Both the position numbers and the translations under genes were made by a program. Source: Desulfobulbus sp. (GTDB lineage: Bacteria > Desulfobacterota > Desulfobulbia > Desulfobulbales > Desulfobulbaceae). Taken from it: 13,270 nucleotides of DNA. The stretch spans positions 1 through 13,270 of the forward strand of contig DRKH01000151.1 in assembly GCA_011051825.1 (NCBI GenBank), written 5' to 3'. Positions within the stretch are counted from its first letter, which is position 1; every line of letters begins with the position of its first letter. Below the pieces are notes generated by a model, which ran no database searches, was not told the DNA's origin, and saw nothing but the letters and a program-made list of their open reading frames with translations. This document shows, piece after piece, positions 6,674 to 13,270 of this stretch.

Positions 6674-7303
6674 TCATCCCTGTTCATGTTTCTCAGCTCC
6701 GGTCTGCAGGGCAACTTTTCCCCGCCAGGGAACGAGCATGGGCACCTGGCTGCAATAGTGTTCATATTCGGTTCCCAGTTCGTGTCGTAATTTCCGTTCC
6801 TCAAGCAGAGTACCGATAATCAGGTAGACCGTGAGAATGGATTTGACGAGCAAGCCCGCATCGGTTATCGGTCCCAGTGCCCAGAGCAGGGCTATGCCGC
6901 CGCTGTACCAGGGGTGACGGACATACTGGAGTACTCCGGAACAGCGAAAGGGAAATTGCCGGGTCGGTTTTCCGGTCCGATAATCCCGCCACTGGCTCAG
7001 GCCGAGAAAGAACGCCATATCGTAATTTTTTTTTCCATACCAGAAAAGGATGACGGCGTAGCTCAGTAGAAAAAACTGCAGCAACCGCCGGTAGCCGTGC
7101 CAGGAAAAGAGCAGCCGTTGGGGCAGCGTATACTGATAGTAGAGGATCGGGATCAGGGTAAGAATGGAAAAGAGGATGTAGCCGGGGCGGTACAGACCAA
7201 GATACAGCCCGCCTTTTTTTTTGAACCAGCTGTTGACGGTTGAGGTGATCAGCAGGCTGTGCAGAATGCACCAGGAGATCCAGAGCAGGGCGAGGAAAAG
7301 CAT
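6674..7303 (-). CDS. ICMT/NnrU-type integral membrane methyltransferase family protein
   Basis: A 209-residue polytopic membrane protein. The C-terminal half carries the family signature: RHPWYSGG at 129-136, a hydrophobic segment, LLEERKL at 166-172, and then a GTEYEHYCSQVPMLVPW stretch (177-193). This pattern is shared by isoprenylcysteine carboxyl methyltransferases, phospholipid N-methyltransferases and NnrU-like proteins; the RHP and EE residues contribute to the SAM site in that family. The N-terminal half (about 1-20, 40-60, 72-90) consists of membrane segments. The substrate is unknown; bacterial members are mostly uncharacterised, and no prenylated protein is expected here. It follows the octahaem CydA-like gene after 54 bp that are mostly occupied by a strong hairpin. 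A Shine-Dalgarno sequence is not evident before the ATG at 7303. Confidence 0.8.
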   Translation of the reverse strand: MLFLALLWISWCILHSLLITSTVNSWFKKKGGLYLGLYRPGYILFSILTLIPILYYQYTLPQRLLFSWHGYRRLLQFFLLSYAVILFWYGKKNYDMAFFLGLSQWRDYRTGKPTRQFPFRCSGVLQYVRHPWYSGGIALLWALGPITDAGLLVKSILTVYLIIGTLLEERKLRHELGTEYEHYCSQVPMLVPWRGKVALQTGAEKHEQG

Positions 7304-7314
7304 AAGAGGTGAAG

Positions 7315-7346
7315 AGGGCCGTTGTCGCGGATGCGACCACGGCCCT
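7315..7346 (-). terminator. Strong stem-loop between the octahaem gene and the methyltransferase gene
   Basis: AGGGCCGT and GTCGC pair with GCGAC and ACGGCCCT around a GGAT loop: 13 pairs with one T/C mismatch. It begins 11 bp beyond the stop codon at 7358 and ends about 11 bp before the methyltransferase ATG. In the minus-strand transcript the tail is CTTCACCTCTT, pyrimidine-rich but not a U-run, so it may be a partial terminator or an attenuator. On the plus strand the tail contains CTTTT. Confidence 0.5.
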
Positions 7347-7357
7347 GTCCGTCTTTT

Positions 7358-9997
7358 CTACTGGTTGCGAAAGGTGTGCAGCATGTTGGGATGGTGCATT
7401 TCTTCATCCATTGGCACGGTATGGCAGACCGCGCAGCCCTTGTTGGAGCCGATGGGAAAGGGTGCATTCTGATACTGCAGTGGTTGCCGGTTGTCCAGAT
7501 TCCTGCCGTAGGGGTTAACCGCCGGATAGAGGGCGTGGGTAGCGTTATGACAGCCACTGCAGCGTAGCTGCCCTGATGCATCGGTACGGTTGCGAAACAG
7601 TGCTGCCTCGTTTTTCGTATATTTGTTAAAGGTAATGTCATCCTCAGGTGTTTGAAAGTCCACATGACAGTTCAGGCAGTCGGGTTCATTGACCCAGGGC
7701 TGCCTGGGGATGATTTCCGCGACGTCGGCAACCATTTCCGGCTTCAGGTTTTCCATGAGAACGGATGCCCGTTTTTTTCCGGCAGCCTGTTCCGCCTTGA
7801 GCAGGCTGAGGGCGTGGTCGGCCAGAGAGCCATGGCAGTTGGTGCATTTGAGCTCAAGGGTGTGGTGAATGCCGCGAAAACTACGGCTGGCCCCATTGTC
7901 GGCGGCCGGATGACAGGCTGTACAGGCATCGGCCCCCTGGGGATCAAGAAAGTTGGCATGAAAGCCGTGAATTGAGGCCGACATGTTGAGTTGCCGGCCG
8001 TTGCCCTGGAGACCGAAGCGACTGTCACCGTGACATTGCTGGCACAGGACGGGCCGTCCCGAGGCTGCCTGCTGCTTGAGGTCGGTCCCGGACAGCCGGT
8101 CATGAACGGCCAGGATATTGTCGGCTGTTGTCCTCGATAATCCGGCCCTGCCGTCAACCCGCCACTGGCCGCCGTGGCAGGTACTGCAACCCATTTCCGT
8201 GGCGACGGGGATCACGGTCTTGGTGGTGGCCAGGACTTTTCCCGTTGTATCAGTGGCCGTCAGGGTCATGTCCGGATAGGGCATATAGCCGCCACCGGCC
8301 GGGTAGGGGACAACCGGCAGCAGGTCGGCGCTGAAGTCCAACTCTCCGGCTTTCATGGTTCCGGTCAACGGGTTGCCGGAAAGGCCGGTGTCGGGTTTGA
8401 TCTTTTTGCCATAGAGCAGCGGTGCATTCTGCCAGAATTCAATTGCAGCGGCAGGATGCGCAAAGGCCGGGTCGATCTTGTAGCTGATCTGCACATTTTC
8501 AGTTACCACTTCGGGTATCTCACCGCGTTTGATTAACTGGGCGTGCAGATTGGCTCCCGGCGGCAGCATCATCCAGCTCCGGCTGGCATCGGTGATGGCC
8601 TGCATGCCCATATCTGTCCAGGCAAGCAGGACATAGGTATCCGTTTCCCGGTTGAACGCCGGTATTTTTACCTCGGCCAGCGGTTGAATGGCAACAGGTT
8701 CGGAGGGGTCCTGTCGACCATTGAGACCAAAGGCAATATAATAGGCCAATGCCTTCGCCTCCAGTCTGGTTCCGGCAAAGGGCGGCATGTAGGGGTGAAA
8801 ACGGTCTATGGCGCCGATCATGTTTTCCAGGCCCCAGGGGGTGAAGTTCTTCGTCATCGGCTTGATGTCGTTTAACGGCCCGCCGATGGAATGGCAGGAG
8901 AGGCAGAGAAGATTGTACAGGGTTTTGCCGGTGGTGAGCCGGTTGTCTCTGGTTACTCGTTTTTCCCTGGACCATTTTGCGGTCTTCAACACTCCCTGTT
9001 GCCGGACTGCTTGCAGGTCCTGCTTGAGAATGGAGTTGGAGTACATGTAGTTGCGGATAATATACGGCCTGCGACCGCCTTCGCGGATGAATTCAAAGCA
9101 GCCCATGTACAGCAGGCCGATAACGACCATGATCACCGCTGCACTGCAGCTCATGCAGCGCGGCAGCCGAATGGCCATCAGCAGGCCGCCGAGGAACAGG
9201 ACTGCAGAGAAGAGGATGAACCCGGTGATATAAGGCTGCATCTCCGGCATGAGCTGGAAGATCATGGTTCGAAGTTCCGGCGGCAGCGCGATTTTATACC
9301 ACCAGGTAGAGCCGAGCAGAAGGACAAAAGGAATCAGCAGGTAGAGTGCGCAGTAACGAACCAGGTGGTGGCGTAATTCCGGATTTTTTATCCGGGTGGC
9401 GGTCAGCAGGCCGAACAGGCCGGCAAATATCAGGGCAAGTGCGGTCCGAAAAAAAAGAGCCGGCCAGAAGGTGGGGTTGAAAAAACCGGACCAGAAGCTG
9501 TGGTTTTCTATCCAGTTGCCCGGAGTGAGCATGAAATCAATGATTCCGTTGATGATAAAGAGTGACATCCAGGCCGCACCGAAATAGATCCAGCCCATGA
9601 GCAGGTGGGTCCGCCGGTCAAGGCTGTCAAAGGTGTAGGCGTAGATGAAGATGGAGATGATTTCAAGCAGGAAAAAGACCCATTCCGTGGCCCAGCCGAA
9701 CACAAAGTTGTGAATGAGGACCGAGGTGGCTCCGGGATTGAGCAGGGCAATGGTGAACCAGATACCGACTCCGGTCATGGATCCGGCAACCATGGTCACC
9801 AGCAGGAAAAATTTTGCATGCCTGCGGACATATTCAATAATGGCCGGATTTTGCTCCCGGTACCCTTTGTGCTCGGTCAGAACCAGAAAGAGGCCGCCGC
9901 CAACGGCAAAGTGGGCAATGTAGACATGAAAAACGGCTATCAGGGCGATCAGCAGACCACCGCCGAAGACATCGAGGTTCAGGACGGGATAATTCAT
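7358..9997 (-). CDS. CydA-like membrane subunit fused to an octahaem cytochrome c (cytochrome bd superfamily, OR-C-like)
   Basis: An 879-residue fusion. Residues 1-303 form about eight membrane segments resembling CydA: H24 at the haem b595-ligand position, E105 and E112 in EWVFFLLEI, FMLTPGNW at 155-162, and EGGRRPYIIRNY at 306-317, which resembles the CydA GRQPW stretch. Residues 355-430 form a monohaem cytochrome c module (CLSCH 365-369, possible Met ligand M404 in MPPFAGT). After a region without haem motifs (430-600), seven more CXXCH sites follow at 604, 652, 692, 718, 774, 813 and 855. Eight segments with an outside N-terminus would place the cytochrome part in the periplasm, as haem attachment requires. 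R184 occupies the region where CydA has its b558 histidine. AAGGAGG lies 7 nt before the ATG, and ATGA overlaps the stop of the upstream subunit. Likely a quinol-linked membrane oxidoreductase; the electron acceptor is unknown. Confidence 0.85.
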   Translation of the reverse strand: MNYPVLNLDVFGGGLLIALIAVFHVYIAHFAVGGGLFLVLTEHKGYREQNPAIIEYVRRHAKFFLLVTMVAGSMTGVGIWFTIALLNPGATSVLIHNFVFGWATEWVFFLLEIISIFIYAYTFDSLDRRTHLLMGWIYFGAAWMSLFIINGIIDFMLTPGNWIENHSFWSGFFNPTFWPALFFRTALALIFAGLFGLLTATRIKNPELRHHLVRYCALYLLIPFVLLLGSTWWYKIALPPELRTMIFQLMPEMQPYITGFILFSAVLFLGGLLMAIRLPRCMSCSAAVIMVVIGLLYMGCFEFIREGGRRPYIIRNYMYSNSILKQDLQAVRQQGVLKTAKWSREKRVTRDNRLTTGKTLYNLLCLSCHSIGGPLNDIKPMTKNFTPWGLENMIGAIDRFHPYMPPFAGTRLEAKALAYYIAFGLNGRQDPSEPVAIQPLAEVKIPAFNRETDTYVLLAWTDMGMQAITDASRSWMMLPPGANLHAQLIKRGEIPEVVTENVQISYKIDPAFAHPAAAIEFWQNAPLLYGKKIKPDTGLSGNPLTGTMKAGELDFSADLLPVVPYPAGGGYMPYPDMTLTATDTTGKVLATTKTVIPVATEMGCSTCHGGQWRVDGRAGLSRTTADNILAVHDRLSGTDLKQQAASGRPVLCQQCHGDSRFGLQGNGRQLNMSASIHGFHANFLDPQGADACTACHPAADNGASRSFRGIHHTLELKCTNCHGSLADHALSLLKAEQAAGKKRASVLMENLKPEMVADVAEIIPRQPWVNEPDCLNCHVDFQTPEDDITFNKYTKNEAALFRNRTDASGQLRCSGCHNATHALYPAVNPYGRNLDNRQPLQYQNAPFPIGSNKGCAVCHTVPMDEEMHHPNMLHTFRNQ

Positions 9998-11076
9998 GAC
10001 CGGGCCTCCTTTTTATGCGCGGCGGCCAGGGTTGTCTTCAGCATCCAGCCGATAAGGATCAGGCCTGCGATAAAGCTGAGCAGAAAGAGCAGGAAAGGGG
10101 ACCAGCCCCCCGGCTGGACCGTGAGTTCGACCGGGGAAAACCAGGGTTTGAGATAGGATACCCGTAGAAATTCACGGACCAGAACCATGAAGAACAGCGT
10201 GGCCAGGAGCAGTCCGGCGGCAGGCAGGGGACGATAGCGCATGGCAGCGATCACCGCAAGGATGGCGGTGATCAGGGCCATGATCAGAAACAGGGAAAAC
10301 AGGCCGCCGACAAGCGTTACCGGTTTGATAAGTCCTTCCGGCAGTGCACCGAGGAACCAGAAACCCAGCGCAAAGTTGACGATGGTGGCTCCGGCAAACC
10401 AGTTGCAGCCGTATCTGATCCAGCGGGTGCAGCCTTCATGCCCCCGGGAGGACCTGTAGGTGTAAAACAGGGAAATACCCAGGCCGCCGACAGCGACCGC
10501 TGAGGTGACAAAGTGGAGGTATCGGGGGATGATGGTCGGGTCACCAAGGTTGAGCAGAAAACCGTCCGAATGCTCGAAGTACCGTACCCAGGATTCGGGG
10601 TGGAGCATCAACGTCATGTTGTTGCTGAGAAAAAATGCAATACTCAGCAGCGAGAACATGGTAATGCCGGAGGTGACCATTCGGCCCGCCCGCATGGATT
10701 GATAACGATAGCTGTAGATATAGGCTGAGTAATAGGCCACGATCAGGAGGAGCACTATGGAGAGCCAGAAAACACCCATGAGCACTGAGCTGACATAGAT
10801 GAAGTGGCCATAGAGAACCTGGACGAAAAGCAGGGGGGCGATGCCGAGATTGACGGCCAGGGCAATGGCATACGGAAGTTTTTTTGAGATTTCCCGGGTG
10901 ACCGGAAGAGACTTGTTCTCTGAGGAAAAATGGTGGATGAAGGCAATGATGACCAGACCCAGCATGGTGTCCATGGCCAGGACATGCAGGTAAAAGGTCA
11001 GGGTCAGCAGAACCTGGAACCAGCCCCAGCCAACAGGGATCTGATCGGGGGTTGGAATAAGGGTGGCCGCATCCAT
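9994..11076 (-). CDS. Second CydA-like membrane subunit, partner of the octahaem protein
   Basis: A 360-residue protein with about nine membrane segments and no haem c motif. Its pattern follows the membrane half of the downstream protein and of CydA: FYLHVLAMDT with H31 at the b595-ligand position, KLPYAIALAVNLGIAPLLF at 66-84, YGHFIYVSSVLMGVFWL at 89-105, and PRYLHFVTSAVAVGG at 184-198, where H188 sits at the b558-ligand position. VREFLRVSYL (300-309) looks like a degenerate copy of the GRQPW region. It does not resemble CydB. It therefore appears to be a paralogous CydA'-type partner, as in two-subunit members of the bd superfamily. AAGGAGG stands 5 nt before the ATG at 11076. Its stop overlaps the start of the octahaem gene by 4 bp (ATGA), so the two are probably translationally coupled and equimolar. 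A conserved hypothetical annotation would be the cautious alternative. Confidence 0.75.
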   Translation of the reverse strand: MDAATLIPTPDQIPVGWGWFQVLLTLTFYLHVLAMDTMLGLVIIAFIHHFSSENKSLPVTREISKKLPYAIALAVNLGIAPLLFVQVLYGHFIYVSSVLMGVFWLSIVLLLIVAYYSAYIYSYRYQSMRAGRMVTSGITMFSLLSIAFFLSNNMTLMLHPESWVRYFEHSDGFLLNLGDPTIIPRYLHFVTSAVAVGGLGISLFYTYRSSRGHEGCTRWIRYGCNWFAGATIVNFALGFWFLGALPEGLIKPVTLVGGLFSLFLIMALITAILAVIAAMRYRPLPAAGLLLATLFFMVLVREFLRVSYLKPWFSPVELTVQPGGWSPFLLFLLSFIAGLILIGWMLKTTLAAAHKKEARS

Positions 11077-11109
11077 GAAAACCTCCTTGGCTGAGAACGG
11101 GGTGTGGAG

Positions 11110-11301
11110 TTACTCTTTTATCTCAATACATTTTTCAGGGCAGAACGCTGCCGCCTGGTAAACGTCATCAGTTACAGTCGGGTTGACATGGACCAGCTCC
11201 GCTTTTTCCGAGACCGGATCCATCCGAAAAACCTGCGGGCACATTTCAACGCAGGTGGCGCAACCGCTGCAAAGATAGGTGTCAATGATAATCTCGGTCA
11301 T
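11110..11301 (-). CDS. Small one-cluster [4Fe-4S] ferredoxin
   Basis: A 63-residue soluble ferredoxin. Motif C11-x2-C14-x2-C17-x3-C21-P is followed by a single distal C54-P and C58. The pattern resembles the one-cluster ferredoxins of Desulfovibrio, where three N-terminal cysteines and one C-terminal cysteine bind one cubane and the remaining cysteines may form a disulfide. It would be a low-potential cytoplasmic electron carrier. The second cluster of the 2[4Fe-4S] clostridial type cannot form. The stop is 33 bp upstream of the first CydA-like gene, so an operon with that complex is likely, and the ferredoxin could be its electron donor or acceptor; that link is inference. A Shine-Dalgarno sequence before the ATG at 11301 is weak. 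Confidence 0.85.
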   Translation of the reverse strand: MTEIIIDTYLCSGCATCVEMCPQVFRMDPVSEKAELVHVNPTVTDDVYQAAAFCPEKCIEIKE

Positions 11302-11478
11302 TTTTTACGGGAAAAAGGTGAATGATTCTTTACGTAAAGTAGCATATGTACTGCCCGTAATCAAAGGAAAAAGTTGGCGGTTCGCTGCTGTGTCGGGTTC
11401 GTTGCCGCCCAGGCGTTTTTCAGCGCAGCACGGTGAGGCAGCCGACGGACAGTGGACCGTGACTGCCGGATCGCCCTG
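11302..11478. other. Intergenic region upstream of the ferredoxin gene
   Basis: 177 bp between purF and the ferredoxin gene. It contains a perfect 12-bp palindrome CTTTACGTAAAG (11328-11339) about 27-38 bp before the ferredoxin start. Further upstream on the minus strand, TTGATT is followed after 17 nt by TACTTT, a poor candidate sigma-70 promoter overlapping the palindrome. If the promoter is real, the palindrome is well placed for an operator. Confidence 0.35.
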
Positions 11479-11510
11479 TCAGCACCCGCAACCGGACAGG
11501 GCATTTTTTT
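11473..11510 (+). terminator. Terminator-like hairpin at the 3' end of purF, plus-strand polarity
   Basis: GCCCTGTC (11473-11480) pairs perfectly with GACAGGGC (11495-11502) around a 14-nt loop, followed directly by ATTTTTTT. This is the shape of an intrinsic terminator for transcription on the plus strand, where no gene is visible. For purF itself the A-run precedes the hairpin and no U-run follows. The hairpin overlaps the last codons and stop of purF. Confidence 0.4.
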
Positions 11511-12909
11511 GAAAGTTGCGGTCCGGCTCAACAGGGTACTTGCCGTTAAAACAGGCCAGACAGAAATTTTCCGGCCCCAGCCCGGTGGCCTCGACCAGAC
11601 CATCAATGCTCAGGTAGGTCAGGGAGTCGAGACCAAGGTGATCGGCAATTTCGGCAACACTGTTTTTGGCGGCAATCAGTTCTTTGTTTGAGGGAAAATC
11701 GATACCGTAAAAACAGGGATTAACGGTTGGCGGGCAGGAGACCAGCATATGAACCTCTTTGGCACCGACCGCCCGCAGGGCGCGAACCCGGCTTTTGCCG
11801 GTGGTGCCCCGGATAATGGAATCCTCGACGATAATCACCCGTTTGCCTTTGAGCAGTGCCCGGACCGGATTCAGCTTGACCCGGACGGAAAAATCACGCA
11901 TGGCCTGGGACGGCTGAATAAAGGTACGCCCCACGTAATGGTTGCGGATCATGCCCATTTCCAGGGGAATACCCGAGGCCTGGGAGTACCCAATAGCGGC
12001 ATAGTTACCCGAATCAGGGAAGGGCATGACAAAGTCGGCATCGATCTTTGCCTCCCGGGCCAGAATTTTTCCCATCCGTTTACGGGCCTCATAGACATTA
12101 AATCCAAATACATCGCTGTCGGGCCGGGCAAAGTAGACATGTTCAAAGATACAGTAACTCTTTTGCCGCGGCGACCAGGGAAAAACGGATTCCAGGCCGT
12201 CCCTGTTAATGATCAGGACTTCACCCGGCTCGATATCGCGTTGATATTCCGCTTCAATCAGATCAAGGGCACAGGTCTCCGAGGCAACCACATAGGCCCC
12301 GTTGCCAAGACGGCCCAGGCACAGGGGACGAAATCCGTTGGGATCACGGACGGCGATCATGGTGTCTTTTGTCATCAGCAGCAGGGAGTAGGCGCCGCGG
12401 ATGCAGGCAAAGGTCTCCTTAATGGCCTTGATCAGGCCCATGTCCAGGGTTCGTGCCAGCAGGTGGATCACGATTTCACTGTCCATGGTGGTCTGGAAGA
12501 TGGAGCCTTTTCCTTCGAGATGTTTACGCAGGTCCAGCGAGTTGACCAGGTTACCGTTGTGGGCAACGGCCAGCGGCATGCCCTTATGGGTTACCATGAA
12601 GGGCTGGGTATTGATGATATTGGATTCCCCGGTTGTCGAGTAACGGACGTGACCGACGGCCAGATGTCCGGCCAGCCGCTGCAGGTGGGATTCGGTAAAG
12701 ACTTCGGAAACCAGCCCCATGTCTTTGTGCAGGACGACCCTGTTTCCGTCTCCGGCAACGATTCCGGCACTCTCCTGTCCTCTGTGCTGCAGGGCATAGA
12801 GACCGAAATAGGCGAGTTTTGCAGCGTCTTCATGGCCATAAATGCCACAGATGCCACATTCATGTGTCGGCCTGGTTGATTCGGTTCTATTGGAAATAGT
12901 ATGCTTCAT
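11479..12909 (-). CDS. purF: Amidophosphoribosyltransferase PurF
   Basis: Catalyses the first committed step of de novo purine synthesis: PRPP plus glutamine to phosphoribosylamine. From the ATG at 12909 it is 476 residues, the usual length; the frame runs on to 13035 but the extra 42 residues are not family-like. C18 in ECGICGIYG is the expected N-terminal nucleophile after removal of a 17-residue propeptide, as in the B. subtilis type. The glutaminase domain follows (LQHRGQESAGI, HVRYSTTG, NGNLVN). The PRPP loop is VIIVEDSIIRGTTGKS near 358-373. C253, C399, C450 and C453 match the four ligands of the [4Fe-4S] cluster of oxygen-sensitive PurF enzymes, fitting an anaerobe. The C-terminus ends in SGCGC. 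It is followed by the ferredoxin gene and has no other purine gene next to it in the window. Confidence 0.97.
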   Translation of the reverse strand: MKHTISNRTESTRPTHECGICGIYGHEDAAKLAYFGLYALQHRGQESAGIVAGDGNRVVLHKDMGLVSEVFTESHLQRLAGHLAVGHVRYSTTGESNIINTQPFMVTHKGMPLAVAHNGNLVNSLDLRKHLEGKGSIFQTTMDSEIVIHLLARTLDMGLIKAIKETFACIRGAYSLLLMTKDTMIAVRDPNGFRPLCLGRLGNGAYVVASETCALDLIEAEYQRDIEPGEVLIINRDGLESVFPWSPRQKSYCIFEHVYFARPDSDVFGFNVYEARKRMGKILAREAKIDADFVMPFPDSGNYAAIGYSQASGIPLEMGMIRNHYVGRTFIQPSQAMRDFSVRVKLNPVRALLKGKRVIIVEDSIIRGTTGKSRVRALRAVGAKEVHMLVSCPPTVNPCFYGIDFPSNKELIAAKNSVAEIADHLGLDSLTYLSIDGLVEATGLGPENFCLACFNGKYPVEPDRNFQKNALSGCGC

Positions 12910-13125
12910 CTGCTCTGCAACCTGCGTTGCTCCCAAAATTGAGAAGGCACAAAGACGATGATTCTCTGTGCCCTCAAAGAAAAAATGACTGTATAGGGAT
13001 TCTTTCAAAACAGATTCCGGCCTTTTTTTCAACAAAATATACGGCCATTGTAGAGAATAAGGTGGAATCTATGGTATAAGAGGCTTGTCCTGCAGGGAAA
13101 ATCAGACAGCATCTCTTTATACTTT
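12910..13125. other. purF leader region
   Basis: About 215 bp between purF and MITE copy C. The minus strand is AT-rich, with TATATT near 13040 as a possible -10 box but no convincing -35 box. I see no purine riboswitch core or clear operator. Confidence 0.4.
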
Positions 13126-13270
13126 GTAACTATTCAGGTGCATGCAGGAAACTTGCAGTCACCCGGGATGTAACTGTTCAGCAGTGCTCCAGATGTGCGC
13201 AAGCATGCTGGAGAGCTATAGTGAGTTCTATGTGAGCCGGCATGATCGCGTGCAGATGGGGTGCTGCTGA
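13126..13270. mobile_element. MITE copy C, right end cut by window edge
   Basis: The left terminus GTAACTATTCAGG (13126-13138) and second terminus GTAACTGTTCAG (13170-13181) are spaced 44 bp, as in copies A and B. The hairpin core follows, with CTATAGTGAGTTCTATGTGA (13216-13235) at its apex, matching CTATAGTGATTCCTATGTGA of copy A. GGGGTGCTGCTGA at the window end mirrors the second terminus and should continue to a GTTAC end a few bases outside. The 8 bp before the left end are TATACTTT, the expected target duplication. Confidence 0.85.

Noticed and set aside
9145..9156. CMSC motif (residues 281-284) in the membrane part of the octahaem protein as a ninth haem c site
   Set aside because: No histidine follows (CMSCS), and it lies at the start of a membrane segment.
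12910..13035. N-terminal extension of PurF to the ATG at 13035
   Set aside because: The extra 42 residues do not resemble the family; the ATG at 12909 gives the normal length and a typical short propeptide before the catalytic cysteine.
1224..13270. CRISPR array as an explanation of the repeated sequences
   Set aside because: The copies are kilobases apart, are inverted-repeat elements and have no regular spacers.

Overview
The window looks like chromosomal DNA of an anaerobic, nitrogen-fixing Desulfobacterota-type bacterium, possibly a Desulfobulbales or other sulfate/metal-reducing lineage. This placement is an inference. It rests on the style of NifE and NifN, a multiheme cytochrome fused to a cytochrome bd-like membrane domain, a small clostridial/Desulfovibrio-type ferredoxin, and a sigma-54/NifA-type nif promoter. 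All nine recognisable genes lie on the minus strand, so transcription runs from the right end to the left.

In transcription order the layout is: purF (12909-11479); a one-cluster [4Fe-4S] ferredoxin (11301-11110); a CydA-like membrane subunit (11076-9994) overlapping by 4 bp a second CydA-like subunit fused to eight haem c sites (9997-7358); an ICMT/NnrU-type membrane methyltransferase (7303-6674); a repeat-rich gap of about 595 bp (6673-6079); an extended SDR NAD-dependent epimerase/dehydratase (6078-4945); a membrane GGDEF-EAL protein (4874-3267); then nifE (2894-1461) and the start of nifN (1223 to the left edge, 3' end missing). The ferredoxin and the two CydA-like genes look like one respiratory transcription unit. 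nifE has its own leader with a GG-N10-GC (-24/-12) promoter and a perfect TGT-N10-ACA site about 110-125 bp upstream of the expected start of transcription, so nifEN appears to be nitrogen-controlled independently of nifHDK.

The most striking non-coding content is a family of short mobile elements. Copy A (1248-1435) is a complete 188-bp MITE with perfect 13-bp terminal inverted repeats starting GTAA and a perfect 8-bp target duplication (AAATTGAA). These are the hallmarks of IS66-family transposition. It sits exactly between nifE and nifN; without it and one target copy the two genes would be only 41 bp apart. Copy B (3169-3258) is a truncated relative between the GGDEF-EAL gene and nifE. 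Copy C (13126 to the right edge) lies upstream of purF. All three share an internal second terminus exactly 44 bp after the first; A and C also share a conserved apical loop.

Other repeats are a 35-bp heptanucleotide array forming the 3' end of nifE, a pair of inverted GTAG-headed REP-like palindromes (6391-6472), and a perfect 14-bp-stem palindrome (6314-6344). The best candidate for an under-described biochemical system is the ferredoxin plus CydA-like pair with its fused octahaem domain, which resembles the cytochrome-c-containing branch of the cytochrome bd superfamily.
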